The notes beneath the pieces were generated by a model. It did no database searches and had not been told where the DNA came from. It saw nothing but the letters and a program-made list of their open reading frames with translations. Of a stretch of DNA of 64,000 nucleotides, positions 46,751-55,034 are shown in pieces (position 1 is the stretch's first letter; each line of letters begins with the position of its first letter). Both the position numbers and the translations under genes were made by a program. Source of the stretch: CBDAUN01 sp965214875 (GTDB taxonomy: Bacteria; Pseudomonadota; Gammaproteobacteria; Arenicellales; JAJDZL01); NCBI GenBank assembly GCA_965214875.1, contig OZ243980.1, positions 806,001 through 870,000 of the forward strand. The letters are read 5' to 3'.

Positions 46751-47387
46751 TTTATCGACTGCGCAATTGATATGACTGGCTTGAAATGGGCATTTTCATC
46801 ACACATTGACGATGCTGTGGGCACGGCCTCGAGAATATTTGCCCCGCTTTGCAGCTGTGCAAGGCTCTCATGCCGTTTTCAAGCTGATCTTCCAAAATTT
46901 GGTCAATCATGGGTGAACTGCAGTGGCAGCACAACCCCGATTGGTTTCAGGTTTTGGCCACGGGTTCGACATTCGTGAAAAAATTGCTGAGTGTTGCTGC
47001 CGCTGAAATTCCAGATCGGTCAGGCATGATATTTGAATTGATGTCATTCGTAAATTCAGATTTACGCGACTTCATTAAATTCAGATTGACTGATTGGGCA
47101 TATAATTGACGGCGATTGACATGTCGGGACATAGTCCTACACCATAAGATGCATTCTGGCTGATTCATTCAATGCTTGCATCCGCAGATGCGGGAATGAA
47201 AGACATAGCGTGCGCAATTCCATGCATAGAAAGCCTGATCTCATTGCGAATTTACAGGAGTCTGAACGAGATGCTTTGAAATCTTTTCGCTTCAAGCTCT
47301 CCGGCCGAACGAAGGCCATCTTGGTGACATGATGATGAGACTGCGAGCAAGTTTGCGAAGCGGCTCTAGATTGTTGGAGTTTGAAGG
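46751..47387. other. Spacer, no recognisable gene
   Basis: About 640 bases, fairly AT-rich from 46960 on. A 66-codon frame at 46909-47109 has no known motif. It probably contains the promoters for the flanking genes. Confidence 0.35.
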
Positions 47388-47783
47388 ATGAAGACATTTC
47401 TAATTTCGATCTGGTTGCCGGTCACAGTAATATTGATCTCAACGAGCCGGATTTTTCTAGCTGATGGTTTTCAAGATCCTCGCTTGGGCCCCCTGTTGGG
47501 GGTGGAGAACATTAGTCTTTTGCTAATCATGACATGGCCTTGCGGTGTGCCGCTTACCATAGCGATAAGAAAGATGCTGCGGCGCAGCCGCATTGCAGCT
47601 TATATTCTGGCAGTGATTTTGGTGCCGATATCTGGTTTTTTCGTATTAATCGGTGGACTTTTTGGGCCTTTCGGCATTGCCGCGTACGCTTTGGCGGCAT
47701 CCGTGCCAGCATGGGTTGTTCTGGGCATCATTACATGGGTTCAGCATTGCTGTAGAAGGCGTCATGATGATGCGGACTTTTAA
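47388..47783 (+). CDS. Small integral membrane protein
   Basis: A 131-residue protein with three or four hydrophobic helices (WLPVTVILISTSRIFLA, LLLIMTWPCGVPLTIAI, IAAYILAVILVPISGFFVLI, AAYALAASVPAWVVLGII) and a basic C-terminus (CCRRRHDD). GAAGG precedes the ATG. No family is recognised. A further 53-codon frame overlaps its end (47764-47925) and has no motif. Confidence 0.6.
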   Translation: MKTFLISIWLPVTVILISTSRIFLADGFQDPRLGPLLGVENISLLLIMTWPCGVPLTIAIRKMLRRSRIAAYILAVILVPISGFFVLIGGLFGPFGIAAYALAASVPAWVVLGIITWVQHCCRRRHDDADF

Positions 47784-47999
47784 AACGGAGCGCATCCGCG
47801 TTGTTTCGAATGATCAGCTCGTTCTTGCCCGATTAAAATGGATGGCGGCGTTCCAGATGAGCGCCGACGTTCTTGGTGATCGCAGATGGAGTGGTCGGCG
47901 CTTGCCAGAATTGCCGGTCTGGTAGTCGATTGCAAGGGCCCCGCGATCAGGCATGCCTTCAGGTGAAGCGGGCCAACATGCACTTTACTTTTGTTTGAT

Positions 48000-48752
48000 A
48001 TGATTGAAGCAATTACATTCGATCTTTGGGATACAGTCATTCAAGATGATTCGGATGAACTTGACCGCCAGGAGCGCGGGCTCAGGTCCAAATACGATGA
48101 ACGGCGGCACATTGTCGGAAATTTATTCAACGCAGAAGCCGCTGTGCCCTTTGAAATGGCGGTTTGCGCCTATGATGCGGTCGATGCCGCCTTTAACAAG
48201 ACTTGGCACGATCAGTACGCAACATGGACGGTTGCTGACAGGCTTGAGCTGATTGCGAAGTCGCTGGCGGTAAAGGTGCCGGCCGAAGCGCTTGACTCGG
48301 CGATTTGGCAGCTGGAAACAATGGAAGTCGAAGTGCCTCCAAAGCCGGTCGAGGGCATTGAGGAGATATTGAGGCAGCTAGCGGGCACTTACTCGCTTGC
48401 GGTCATTTCGGATGCGATCGTTACGCCGGGGCGAGAACTTCGCCGATGGCTCGAAAAATTCAATCTCCTGCAGTATTTCAGCGGGTTCGCCTTCTCCGAT
48501 GAGGTAGGGCGGTCGAAGCCGCATCCTCGAATTTTTCAGTCTGCGGCAGATCAGCTTGGAGTCGAACTGTCGCGCATTGCTCACATCGGCGATCGCGAGC
48601 ACAACGACATCAAAGGCGCTCGCGCGATGAATATGCGCGCCATACTGTTTGTGGGCAGTCGGGCGACGGACCTTGATGGCAATACGGCTGATGCCGTATG
48701 CGATGATTACAAGGATATGCCTGCGATCTTGAATTCGCTGAGCTCCCCATAG
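48000..48752 (+). CDS. HAD-superfamily hydrolase
   Basis: About 250 residues from ATG 48000 (TTG 47991 is possible). HAD motif I is ITFDLWDTVIQ, motif II lies in SLAVISDAIVTPG, motif III is RSKPHPRIF, and motif IV is IGDREHNDIKGARAMNM. The cap is inserted after motif I. It is a phosphatase-like enzyme with no substrate readable from sequence. The next gene follows 29 bases later in the same direction, and both face the phnX-aminotransferase genes. Confidence 0.85.
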   Translation: MIEAITFDLWDTVIQDDSDELDRQERGLRSKYDERRHIVGNLFNAEAAVPFEMAVCAYDAVDAAFNKTWHDQYATWTVADRLELIAKSLAVKVPAEALDSAIWQLETMEVEVPPKPVEGIEEILRQLAGTYSLAVISDAIVTPGRELRRWLEKFNLLQYFSGFAFSDEVGRSKPHPRIFQSAADQLGVELSRIAHIGDREHNDIKGARAMNMRAILFVGSRATDLDGNTADAVCDDYKDMPAILNSLSSP

Positions 48753-48781
48753 CTTCAATCATCTGTCTGAGAAATCGATCC

Positions 48782-49651
48782 ATGTTTACTGAATCGCTGC
48801 GCTTTTTGGTTATTGAGGGCTATAACCGCGCGGAACGAGCGGCACTAGCCGAAAGCGGAATGACGATCGCTAGCGACCTTTACAAGAATTTGCTGCTGTC
48901 GCTTGCCCCCAACGCGCAAATCGACATTGCTACTCCGGCTGATGACGACACGCCAGTTCCCGACGCGGCAGAGCTGGCATCGTATGACGGTGTGACGATG
49001 ACCGGTTCAAGTCTGTCTGTGCTTGAGCCAGACAAGCCGGCGGTCCGTACCCAAATTGACTTGATCGATAGAGTGTTTGATGCGGGCACCCCTATGATGG
49101 GCAGTTGCTGGGCGATGCAGGTCGGCGCAATCGCAGCCGGCGGGGTGGCGCGACAAAATCCAAAAGGCCGAGAAATGGGTTTCGCTCGCAAGGTTGCATT
49201 GACCGAGTCGGGTAAAAGCCATCCCATGTTTGAGGGCAAATCTGCGGTATTCGACTCGTTTGCAAGCCATGAAGACGAAATCTCGATTGCGCCGCCCAAT
49301 TCGACCGTGCTAGCCGAAAATGCCTATTCGGATATTCAGGCGCTTGAGATTCGATATCGAAACGGAGTGATGTGGGCGGTTCAGTATCATCCGGAATACA
49401 ACCTCCATGAAATGGCTGCGCTGATCCGATGTCGCGCCAAGAGGCTCATTGGCATGGGATTCTTTGACAGCGAGCAAAGCGCCAAGGCCTATGCCGACAC
49501 CCTGGATGCGGTGCATGAGGATGCTGAACGCAAGGACTTGAAATGGGCGCTCGGAATCGATGCCGATATCATGGATACTGCTAGACGCTATACCGAGGCG
49601 CGAAATTGGATCAAGCATCTCGCGCTCCCAGCGTTCCGGTCGAGAGCCTAG
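48782..49651 (+). CDS. Class I glutamine amidotransferase-like protein
   Basis: A 289-residue protein with a GATase-1 domain. The nucleophile elbow reads MMGSCWAMQVGAIAAGG near residue 104 (Cys107; the usual G-x-C-x-G-x-Q has Ala in place of the second Gly). The catalytic His-x-Glu is in WAVQYHPEYN near 200. The last 75 residues are an extra helical extension. It may hydrolyse a gamma-glutamyl amine or supply ammonia. The neighbouring HAD and aminotransferase genes suggest amine catabolism, which is inference. Confidence 0.8.
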   Translation: MFTESLRFLVIEGYNRAERAALAESGMTIASDLYKNLLLSLAPNAQIDIATPADDDTPVPDAAELASYDGVTMTGSSLSVLEPDKPAVRTQIDLIDRVFDAGTPMMGSCWAMQVGAIAAGGVARQNPKGREMGFARKVALTESGKSHPMFEGKSAVFDSFASHEDEISIAPPNSTVLAENAYSDIQALEIRYRNGVMWAVQYHPEYNLHEMAALIRCRAKRLIGMGFFDSEQSAKAYADTLDAVHEDAERKDLKWALGIDADIMDTARRYTEARNWIKHLALPAFRSRA

Positions 49652-49670
49652 TCGAAGCAGCGGTGTCGGT

Positions 49671-50495
49671 TTAGGGATTTTCGCCGCTTGAAAGACGGCC
49701 ATTCACATCTTCGACGACATTGAGCAACTCAGGAAACTCATTGATGGTGTAGTGCGCGCCAGATTTTGCGAGCATCGACCGGGCGAATTCGAGACGTTCC
49801 GCCAGCTCGTCTTTTGATAGCGAATCGACCTGTTCTTTGGCGCTGATGTTCATGTAGTTGCTGTAGCGCGCAATCCCCACAGTCCAGCAGCCAGCTTCGA
49901 GCCCTTCCTCGATGCCGCTTGCGGTATCGTCGATCTTGATTACCGCTTGCACCGGGTGGACATCGAGCAAGTCGAGATTTCGGTAGATCATGAAAGGTTT
50001 TGGGCGTGTCCCGTTGGCAACATCATCTCCTGCCACGGTCGTATCAGGCACATAGCCCTGCTTTTTTGCTTCACGCAATAGAATATCCACCATGCTCCGC
50101 ATGAAACCGGTTGTGCTGCCTATCTTGATGCCATGAGCCTGTAGCTGCGAAACGGTATCGGCGACACCAGGAAGTAGTGTTGCGTACTGTGCGATGCATT
50201 CGAGCTGAATTGGCACAAAGTCGGCATAGATTTGTCTCAAGTCTTCGGCGGTTGGCGCGATGCCGTGAATGTTTTGCCACCTATCGCGAATGGCGGGCAT
50301 TTCAGTCAGCGCCTTGATGTGCTGGTCTTTGCGCAGACCCATTGGACCGCGTGCTTCCTCAATCGAGATCGTGATATTTGATTTTTCGAAGGCGCGCACA
50401 AATGCCACCGCCGGCGCGATGACATAGGGGTCGGCTACTGTGCCGCTCCAGTCCGCAATTATCGCCTTGACGCAGCCTGTGTAGGTTCGTGCCAT
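49671..50495 (-). CDS. phnX: Phosphonoacetaldehyde hydrolase
   Basis: About 274 residues; the start MARTYTGCVKAIIADWSGTV at 50495 is preferred over an upstream ATG that would overlap the previous gene. PhnX breaks the C-P bond of phosphonoacetaldehyde to acetaldehyde and phosphate through a Schiff base. The HAD motif I is IIADWSGTVADP, the Lys is in ARGPMGLRKDQHIKAL near residue 50, and GSTTGFMRSMVDILL and VIKIDDTASGIEEGLEAG follow. It lies 22 bases after the aminotransferase stop on the same strand. Confidence 0.88.
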   Translation of the reverse strand: MARTYTGCVKAIIADWSGTVADPYVIAPAVAFVRAFEKSNITISIEEARGPMGLRKDQHIKALTEMPAIRDRWQNIHGIAPTAEDLRQIYADFVPIQLECIAQYATLLPGVADTVSQLQAHGIKIGSTTGFMRSMVDILLREAKKQGYVPDTTVAGDDVANGTRPKPFMIYRNLDLLDVHPVQAVIKIDDTASGIEEGLEAGCWTVGIARYSNYMNISAKEQVDSLSKDELAERLEFARSMLAKSGAHYTINEFPELLNVVEDVNGRLSSGENP

Positions 50496-50517
50496 GATCA
50501 AAATCCGCTTTGGCGGC

Positions 50518-51900
50518 CTACACAAGTCGTTCAAGCTGATCTAGGCAGTTTCGCGCAATGTCTACCAGCTCTTCAATTTGCGATTCTGTGATGATCAAAG
50601 GCGGCGATATGACCATCGTGTCGCCGACGGCCCTCATGACCAGCCCTGCATTCATGCACAGGTCGCGGCACTTGATCCCGACCTTATTGGCAGCGTCGAA
50701 GGGCATGTTATCGGTGGAGTCCATGACCAGCTCAAGTGCGCCAAGTAGCCCGACGCTTCGCGCTTCGCCGACCAGGGGATGGGATTCAAGACTTCTCCAT
50801 TGCGCATTTAAGGATGGCGCGGCGATTTGCGCAACGTGGTCAATGATGCCTTCTTCTTTGAGAATGCGGATGTTTTCGATTGCGACAGCGCAAGAGGCGG
50901 GATGACCCGAGTAGGTGAATCCGTGGGCGAATTCCTCGTCGCTTTCGATCAAAGTGGAAGCCACTTTATCTGAAACCATGACACCGGCTATGGGCAGATA
51001 GCCGGAAGATAGCCCTTTCGCCAGTGTCATCAAGTCGGGCTCAATGCCAAAAAAGTCTGAGCCGAACCACTTTCCCGTTCTGCCGAATCCGCAGATAACT
51101 TCGTCGGCGACAAGCAGGATTCCGTATTTTTTGCAGATCTTGTTAATCTTTGGCCAATAGGTTTCAGGCGGAATCACGACGCCGCCCGCTCCCTGTACCG
51201 GCTCGCCAATGAAGGCTGCGACCTTGTTGGCTCCGATGGCTCGTATTTTTTCCTCTAAGGCATTGGCGCATATTTCGCCGAATTTATCGGGGGAGTGCTC
51301 GCGCCCCTCCTTGAACCAGTAGGGCTGGCGAATGTGGACGATGTCGGGTATGGGCATGCCGCCTTGCTGGTGCATATAGTCCATGCCGCCCAGGCTTGCA
51401 GCTCCCATGGTGCTTCCATGGTATGCATTGAGTCTGCTGATGATGATCGACTTTTCGGGCTTGCCTTGCAGGTCCCAGTATCGGCGCACCATCCGAATGA
51501 CTGTATCGTTGGCCTCGGATCCAGAATTGGTCAAAAATGCGGAGTTGAATCCGTCAGGCGTAATTTCAGCAAGAGTTTTCGTCAACTCGATTGCCGGCGT
51601 ATGCGAGGTTTGAAAAAACGTATTGTAGTAGGGCAGTTGCTTCAGTTGTTGCGCGGCTGCCCGGGCCAGCTCGTGGCGCCCATATCCGATATTGACGCAC
51701 CAAAGGCCGGCCATGCCGTCGAGGATTCGGTTGCCGTCGGAGTCCCAGACGTAGATACCCTCAGCACGCGAAATGATCCTGCTCCCTGTTTCGTGAAGCG
51801 ACTTGTACTCAGTGAACGGATGCAGGTGATGCTCGCGGTCAAGCGTTTGCAATTCCGGGGTGGAAAGGTGATCAAGTGTCTCGTTCGCGGATTGTTTCAT
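50518..51900 (-). CDS. Class III PLP-dependent aminotransferase
   Basis: A 460-residue omega-aminotransferase of the SpuC/taurine-type group: HLHPFTEYKSLHETGSRII, then LDGMAGLWCVNIGYGRHELA, TNSGSEANDTVIRMVRRYW, and LLVADEVICGFGRTGKWFG. The PLP lysine is in LMTLAKGLSSGYLPIAGVM. These enzymes move an amino group from amines (putrescine, omega-amino acids, aminophosphonates) to pyruvate. Pairing with phnX suggests 2-aminoethylphosphonate as donor, giving phosphonoacetaldehyde; a PbfA-like lyase role is an alternative. Confidence 0.85.
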   Translation of the reverse strand: MKQSANETLDHLSTPELQTLDREHHLHPFTEYKSLHETGSRIISRAEGIYVWDSDGNRILDGMAGLWCVNIGYGRHELARAAAQQLKQLPYYNTFFQTSHTPAIELTKTLAEITPDGFNSAFLTNSGSEANDTVIRMVRRYWDLQGKPEKSIIISRLNAYHGSTMGAASLGGMDYMHQQGGMPIPDIVHIRQPYWFKEGREHSPDKFGEICANALEEKIRAIGANKVAAFIGEPVQGAGGVVIPPETYWPKINKICKKYGILLVADEVICGFGRTGKWFGSDFFGIEPDLMTLAKGLSSGYLPIAGVMVSDKVASTLIESDEEFAHGFTYSGHPASCAVAIENIRILKEEGIIDHVAQIAAPSLNAQWRSLESHPLVGEARSVGLLGALELVMDSTDNMPFDAANKVGIKCRDLCMNAGLVMRAVGDTMVISPPLIITESQIEELVDIARNCLDQLERLV

Positions 51901-51931
51901 TTGCTTTTCCGGGCAAGGGTCGGCTCACCGA

Positions 51932-52441
51932 TCATTCGGCGAGCCGAGGGTCATCAATGATTTTGACTTCCTGTGCGTATGGCGAGAAGCCGGCTCGCTG
52001 ATAGATTGCGATTGCGTTGGGATGATCAAAATTGCAGGTGTGCACCCATAGGCGATCAATCTCCTTGATCCAAGCGGTCTCTACGGCCCATCGCAGGAAA
52101 TACAGCCCGAGGCCACGACCGATGAATTCCGGAATAAGTCCAAAGTAGGCAATTTCTGTCTCTTCGGCCGCAGCATGATCGAATTCCACAAATCCCGCCG
52201 GTGTGCCTTGAAAATAAAGAACATAGATTTCAGTCTCAGGTCTTTCGATGACCGCTGCAAGCTGTTCATCGGGCATCCCGTTTCGCTCGTACCATAGCCA
52301 GTCGCTGCCGACAGAGTTGTAGAGAAATCGATAGAACGAGATGGTCGGTGGATTTGCGCGAATGATCGACAGATGCTCTGAGCGTTTGCTGCGCAAGATG
52401 CGGCTTGGAGGCTTAGTCATTTCCAAGTAGGTAATGACCAT
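51932..52441 (-). CDS. GNAT-family N-acetyltransferase
   Basis: 169 residues from ATG 52441 (MVITYLEMTKPPS), preceded by a strong ribosome-binding site GGAAGGA about 8 bases upstream; a longer in-frame start exists at 52543. The GNAT core shows EIAYFGLIPEFIGRGLGLYF (acetyl-CoA binding, Q/RxxGxG/A-like) and LWVHTCNFDHPNAIAIYQRA. The substrate is unknown. It is 31 bases upstream of the aminotransferase on the same strand, so probably first in that operon. Confidence 0.8.
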   Translation of the reverse strand: MVITYLEMTKPPSRILRSKRSEHLSIIRANPPTISFYRFLYNSVGSDWLWYERNGMPDEQLAAVIERPETEIYVLYFQGTPAGFVEFDHAAAEETEIAYFGLIPEFIGRGLGLYFLRWAVETAWIKEIDRLWVHTCNFDHPNAIAIYQRAGFSPYAQEVKIIDDPRLAE

Positions 52442-52892
52442 GCTTAATTTTCCTTCCGGCACCGGTTGCGTCAGCACGTTTGCGGTGGCGAGTCCCTTTG
52501 ATGCAATAGGGAAGTAGGGCAATGCATTGGTCGGAGATTCCATGTTGCTGATGGTCGGCTAGTTTTGACGCACGTTGGTTGGTTTCAGGCTAGCAATGTC
52601 GCCACAGCTGTTCAAGAAGGCAAAGGCGCAGAGGCAGTCAGTCAATCTCCAGTGAATTTGCCGCGAAGCGGCTTTGTTCAAAAGGAATTGTAAATCAAAT
52701 GAACGAAAATTCCTGCGCCGCTCTTCTAAAGCTAAAGTCAGGTATCGAGTTTCTATCAAGGTCATTTATGCCTTCCGAGCATAGTCGATAAATTAGCCTG
52801 CCCCGTTTGCGCAGGCGCAGGGTGTCTCAATGCTTCTATCTCTATCGTCAATTCCATCGCCCGGATGCAAAATCCAGCTGGAATTACTATCG

Positions 52893-54080
52893 TGTCCGGG
52901 GTCAGATACATGTGAGACCGCCCGCCTCCTCCCGAAGGACGTAGTCCGAAGGGAGGAGGCGGGCGGCGCGAAAATTTTTCAGGTAGCATGGAGCTAAACA
53001 AAAACCATCGCCGAAAGGCGGGAGGACGCACCATGCAAATCAAATATCCGCACCGCAAATTTTATCGCATCGACGCGATCCGCGACGAACTTTCGACCCA
53101 GGCCGCCGAGCGCTTCGACCTGATCCGGCTCTACGACGAGCTTCGCAGCGAAGGCGCCTCGGAACGCGCCGCGCTCAAAGCGGCCGGCTGCTCCAGGGCG
53201 ACGCTGTATCGCTGGAAGCGGCGCCTGCGCGAGCAGGGCGTCCGCGCCCTGGCCGACCGCTGCCGCCGCCCGCATCGGGTGCGGCGGCGCCAATGGACCG
53301 CCGCCGAGCTCGAGCTGGTGCGCCAAACGCGCCAGCGCTTTCCGCTGCGGGGGCGCGCCAAGATCCGCGCCGTGCTGGCGCGCGAGCACGGCTTCGCGCC
53401 CAGCGCCTCCACCACCGGGCGCATGATCGCCCGCCTGGTCCGCACCGGCCGGGCCCAGCCCGTCGCGTTCTACTACGGGCGAACAAAGCCCAAGCGGCGG
53501 CGCAAGTTCGACCGCCACGCCAAGCGCTGGCGCTACGGCACCCGCGGGCGAAAGCCCGGCCAGATGGTGCAGATCGACCACATGAGCGTCGCCATCGACG
53601 CCGGCTTCTGCGTCAAGGAGTTCAAGGCCGTATGCCCGGTCTCGAAGCTTTGCTACATGCGCGCCTATTCGCGCGCCACCGCCGCCTGCGCCACAAGATT
53701 CCTTGACCACCTGATCCGCCAGGCGCCGTTCGATATCGAGTCGGTGCAGGTCGATGGCGGCAGCGAGTCCGCGGCCGAGTTCGAGACCGCCTGCCAGCGG
53801 CGCGGCATCGAACTGTTCGTGCTGCCGCCCAGAAGCCCCAAATATAACGGCTGCGTCGAGCGCGCCAACGCGGCCGGCCGCTACGAGTTCCACCAGTTCT
53901 ACGCCGGCGAGCTCAGCGTCGGCGCCCTGAACGTCGAACTGGCCAAATTCGAGCGCTTCTGCAACGCCTACCGGCCGCATCAGGCGCTCGGACAACGCAC
54001 GCCCATGCAGGCGTATAATGAAAACTTCAACCAAAGCGCGCTTGCCGCCTGAAAAGTCTCATATGTAGTGAACCAGTACA
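52893..54080 (+). mobile_element. IS481-type element, copy B (apparently complete)
   Basis: The ends TGTCCGGGGTCAGATACATG (left) and, inverted at the right, TGTACTGGTTCACTACATAT match copy A at 5365-6211. The length is about 1188 bp. No identical 5-base duplication flanks it (TATCG and AAATC), so it may be older or rearranged. A second inner repeat near the left end pairs the GC-rich CCGCCCGCCTCC and GGAGGCGGGCGG. Confidence 0.85.
53033..54052 (+). CDS. IS481-family transposase
   Basis: 339 residues from ATG 53033 (MQIKYPHRKFYRIDAIRDEL). An N-terminal helix-turn-helix (AALKAAGCSRATLYRWKRRL) is followed by an rve-type DDE core: QIDHMSVAID (first Asp), VQVDGGSESAAEFETACQ (second Asp) and NGCVERANAAGRYEFHQ (Glu), ending QSALAA. 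It appears intact and is the likely source of transposase for the deleted copy in mcrC. Codon use is GC-rich compared with its surroundings. Confidence 0.92.
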   Translation: MQIKYPHRKFYRIDAIRDELSTQAAERFDLIRLYDELRSEGASERAALKAAGCSRATLYRWKRRLREQGVRALADRCRRPHRVRRRQWTAAELELVRQTRQRFPLRGRAKIRAVLAREHGFAPSASTTGRMIARLVRTGRAQPVAFYYGRTKPKRRRKFDRHAKRWRYGTRGRKPGQMVQIDHMSVAIDAGFCVKEFKAVCPVSKLCYMRAYSRATAACATRFLDHLIRQAPFDIESVQVDGGSESAAEFETACQRRGIELFVLPPRSPKYNGCVERANAAGRYEFHQFYAGELSVGALNVELAKFERFCNAYRPHQALGQRTPMQAYNENFNQSALAA

Positions 54081-54133
54081 AAATCTTGTGCGGAGCATAC
54101 ATCATCATATAAAATTCTCGCGCATAAAAGACC

Positions 54134-54195
54134 GGCGGGAAGTGCGCTACAATCCAAGAGAGCTCAGTCTCCGCGCGCTAAACCCGCCATTTTTT
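54134..54195 (+). terminator. Hairpin followed by T tract
   Basis: GGCGGG and CCCGCC form an outer stem, GTGCGC and GCGCGC an inner stem, and six T follow at 54190-54195. The loop of about 25 bases is long for a terminator, so a small structured RNA is an alternative. Confidence 0.45.
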
Positions 54196-54630
54196 GTTGC
54201 ATGACAGTTTGCATTGGAATTTTTTTGCAATGAAATTCGCAATTCTGCTTGATGCCGGCTTTCTTAAACGGAAACTTGGTTCTTCAGAAAAACCTGTGAC
54301 CGCCAGACAAGTTTCCCTGTTCACCAAATCAACGAAGCTAAGACGTATCACCGGATGAGTGTTGGACCAGTCCCAGCGGTCATATATGTATATGCTCAAG
54401 CCTCGGAACAGCTCCTCGTGTCCTTCAAACAGCATTTTGATCGTGTCCAGCAACAGGCTCTTGCCGAAGCGCCGCGGTCGCGACAGAAAGTAGTAGCGTT
54501 CTTCGTCGATTAGCTGTTAAATCAGGTCGGTCTTGTCGACTTAGTAGCATCCGTCGTTGCGCAGTGCGCGAAAAGACTGAATCCCGACCGGCAGTCTGCG
54601 ACGTTGCGAGGTGCTTTGACTTGATGGCAT
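54178..54630 (-). pseudogene. AAA-ATPase-like family protein remnant
   Basis: It reads from ATG 54630 on the reverse strand: RRRLPVGIQSFRALRNDGCY, stop, VDKTDLI, stop, QLIDEERYYFLSRPRRFGKS, then LLLDTIKMLFEGHEELFRGL. Two in-frame TAA codons and loss of everything after about residue 105 make it dead. It is a second member of the family at 42206-43794. Confidence 0.8.
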
Positions 54631-55034
54631 ATCTCAACTATAGCGCAAGATTCCTGATTGCGAATAAAGCGGCCAATCGCTTTGTTTTCGATTTTCGTTT
54701 CAGTCGCCTTTGCGCGCACGAAATCGATTGAATTAGGTCGGCGCTGGCAGAGCTGGAAATGCGCCCGAACCTCAATCAATCTTTATCGCCTCCATCGAAC
54801 GCCTTGGCTGCTCATCCGCTCGGGCCGAAGGTGCGCGAATCGATTCGACTCATTTTCCGTTCGCCGGAACGTTCGAAGTCCATCCGCTTGCCGATTGAGC
54901 AAATATGGTGATAAATATTCTATTTAGAACTAAAATAAGAAAATTGAACAAAAAAATAAGCATTAGTGAAAATAATGTATCATTGCGAAACCAACCATTT
55001 TTTACAAACGTATTGAGGAGTGCAAAACCTAAGC
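54631..55034. other. Upstream region of the glycerol operon
   Basis: About 400 bases, turning strongly AT-rich from about 54895. No gene is recognised. GAGGAG at 55014-55019 lies upstream of the glpV start at an unusually long distance (15 bases). A promoter and GlpR operator are expected here but I could not pin them down. Confidence 0.35.

Noticed and set aside
52994..54034. Long reverse-strand open frame opposite the IS481 transposase
   Set aside because: It is the shadow of the intact DDE transposase on the plus strand and carries no motif of its own.
52893..54080. Target duplication for IS481 copy B
   Set aside because: The flanking 5 bases differ (TATCG versus AAATC), so none can be claimed.
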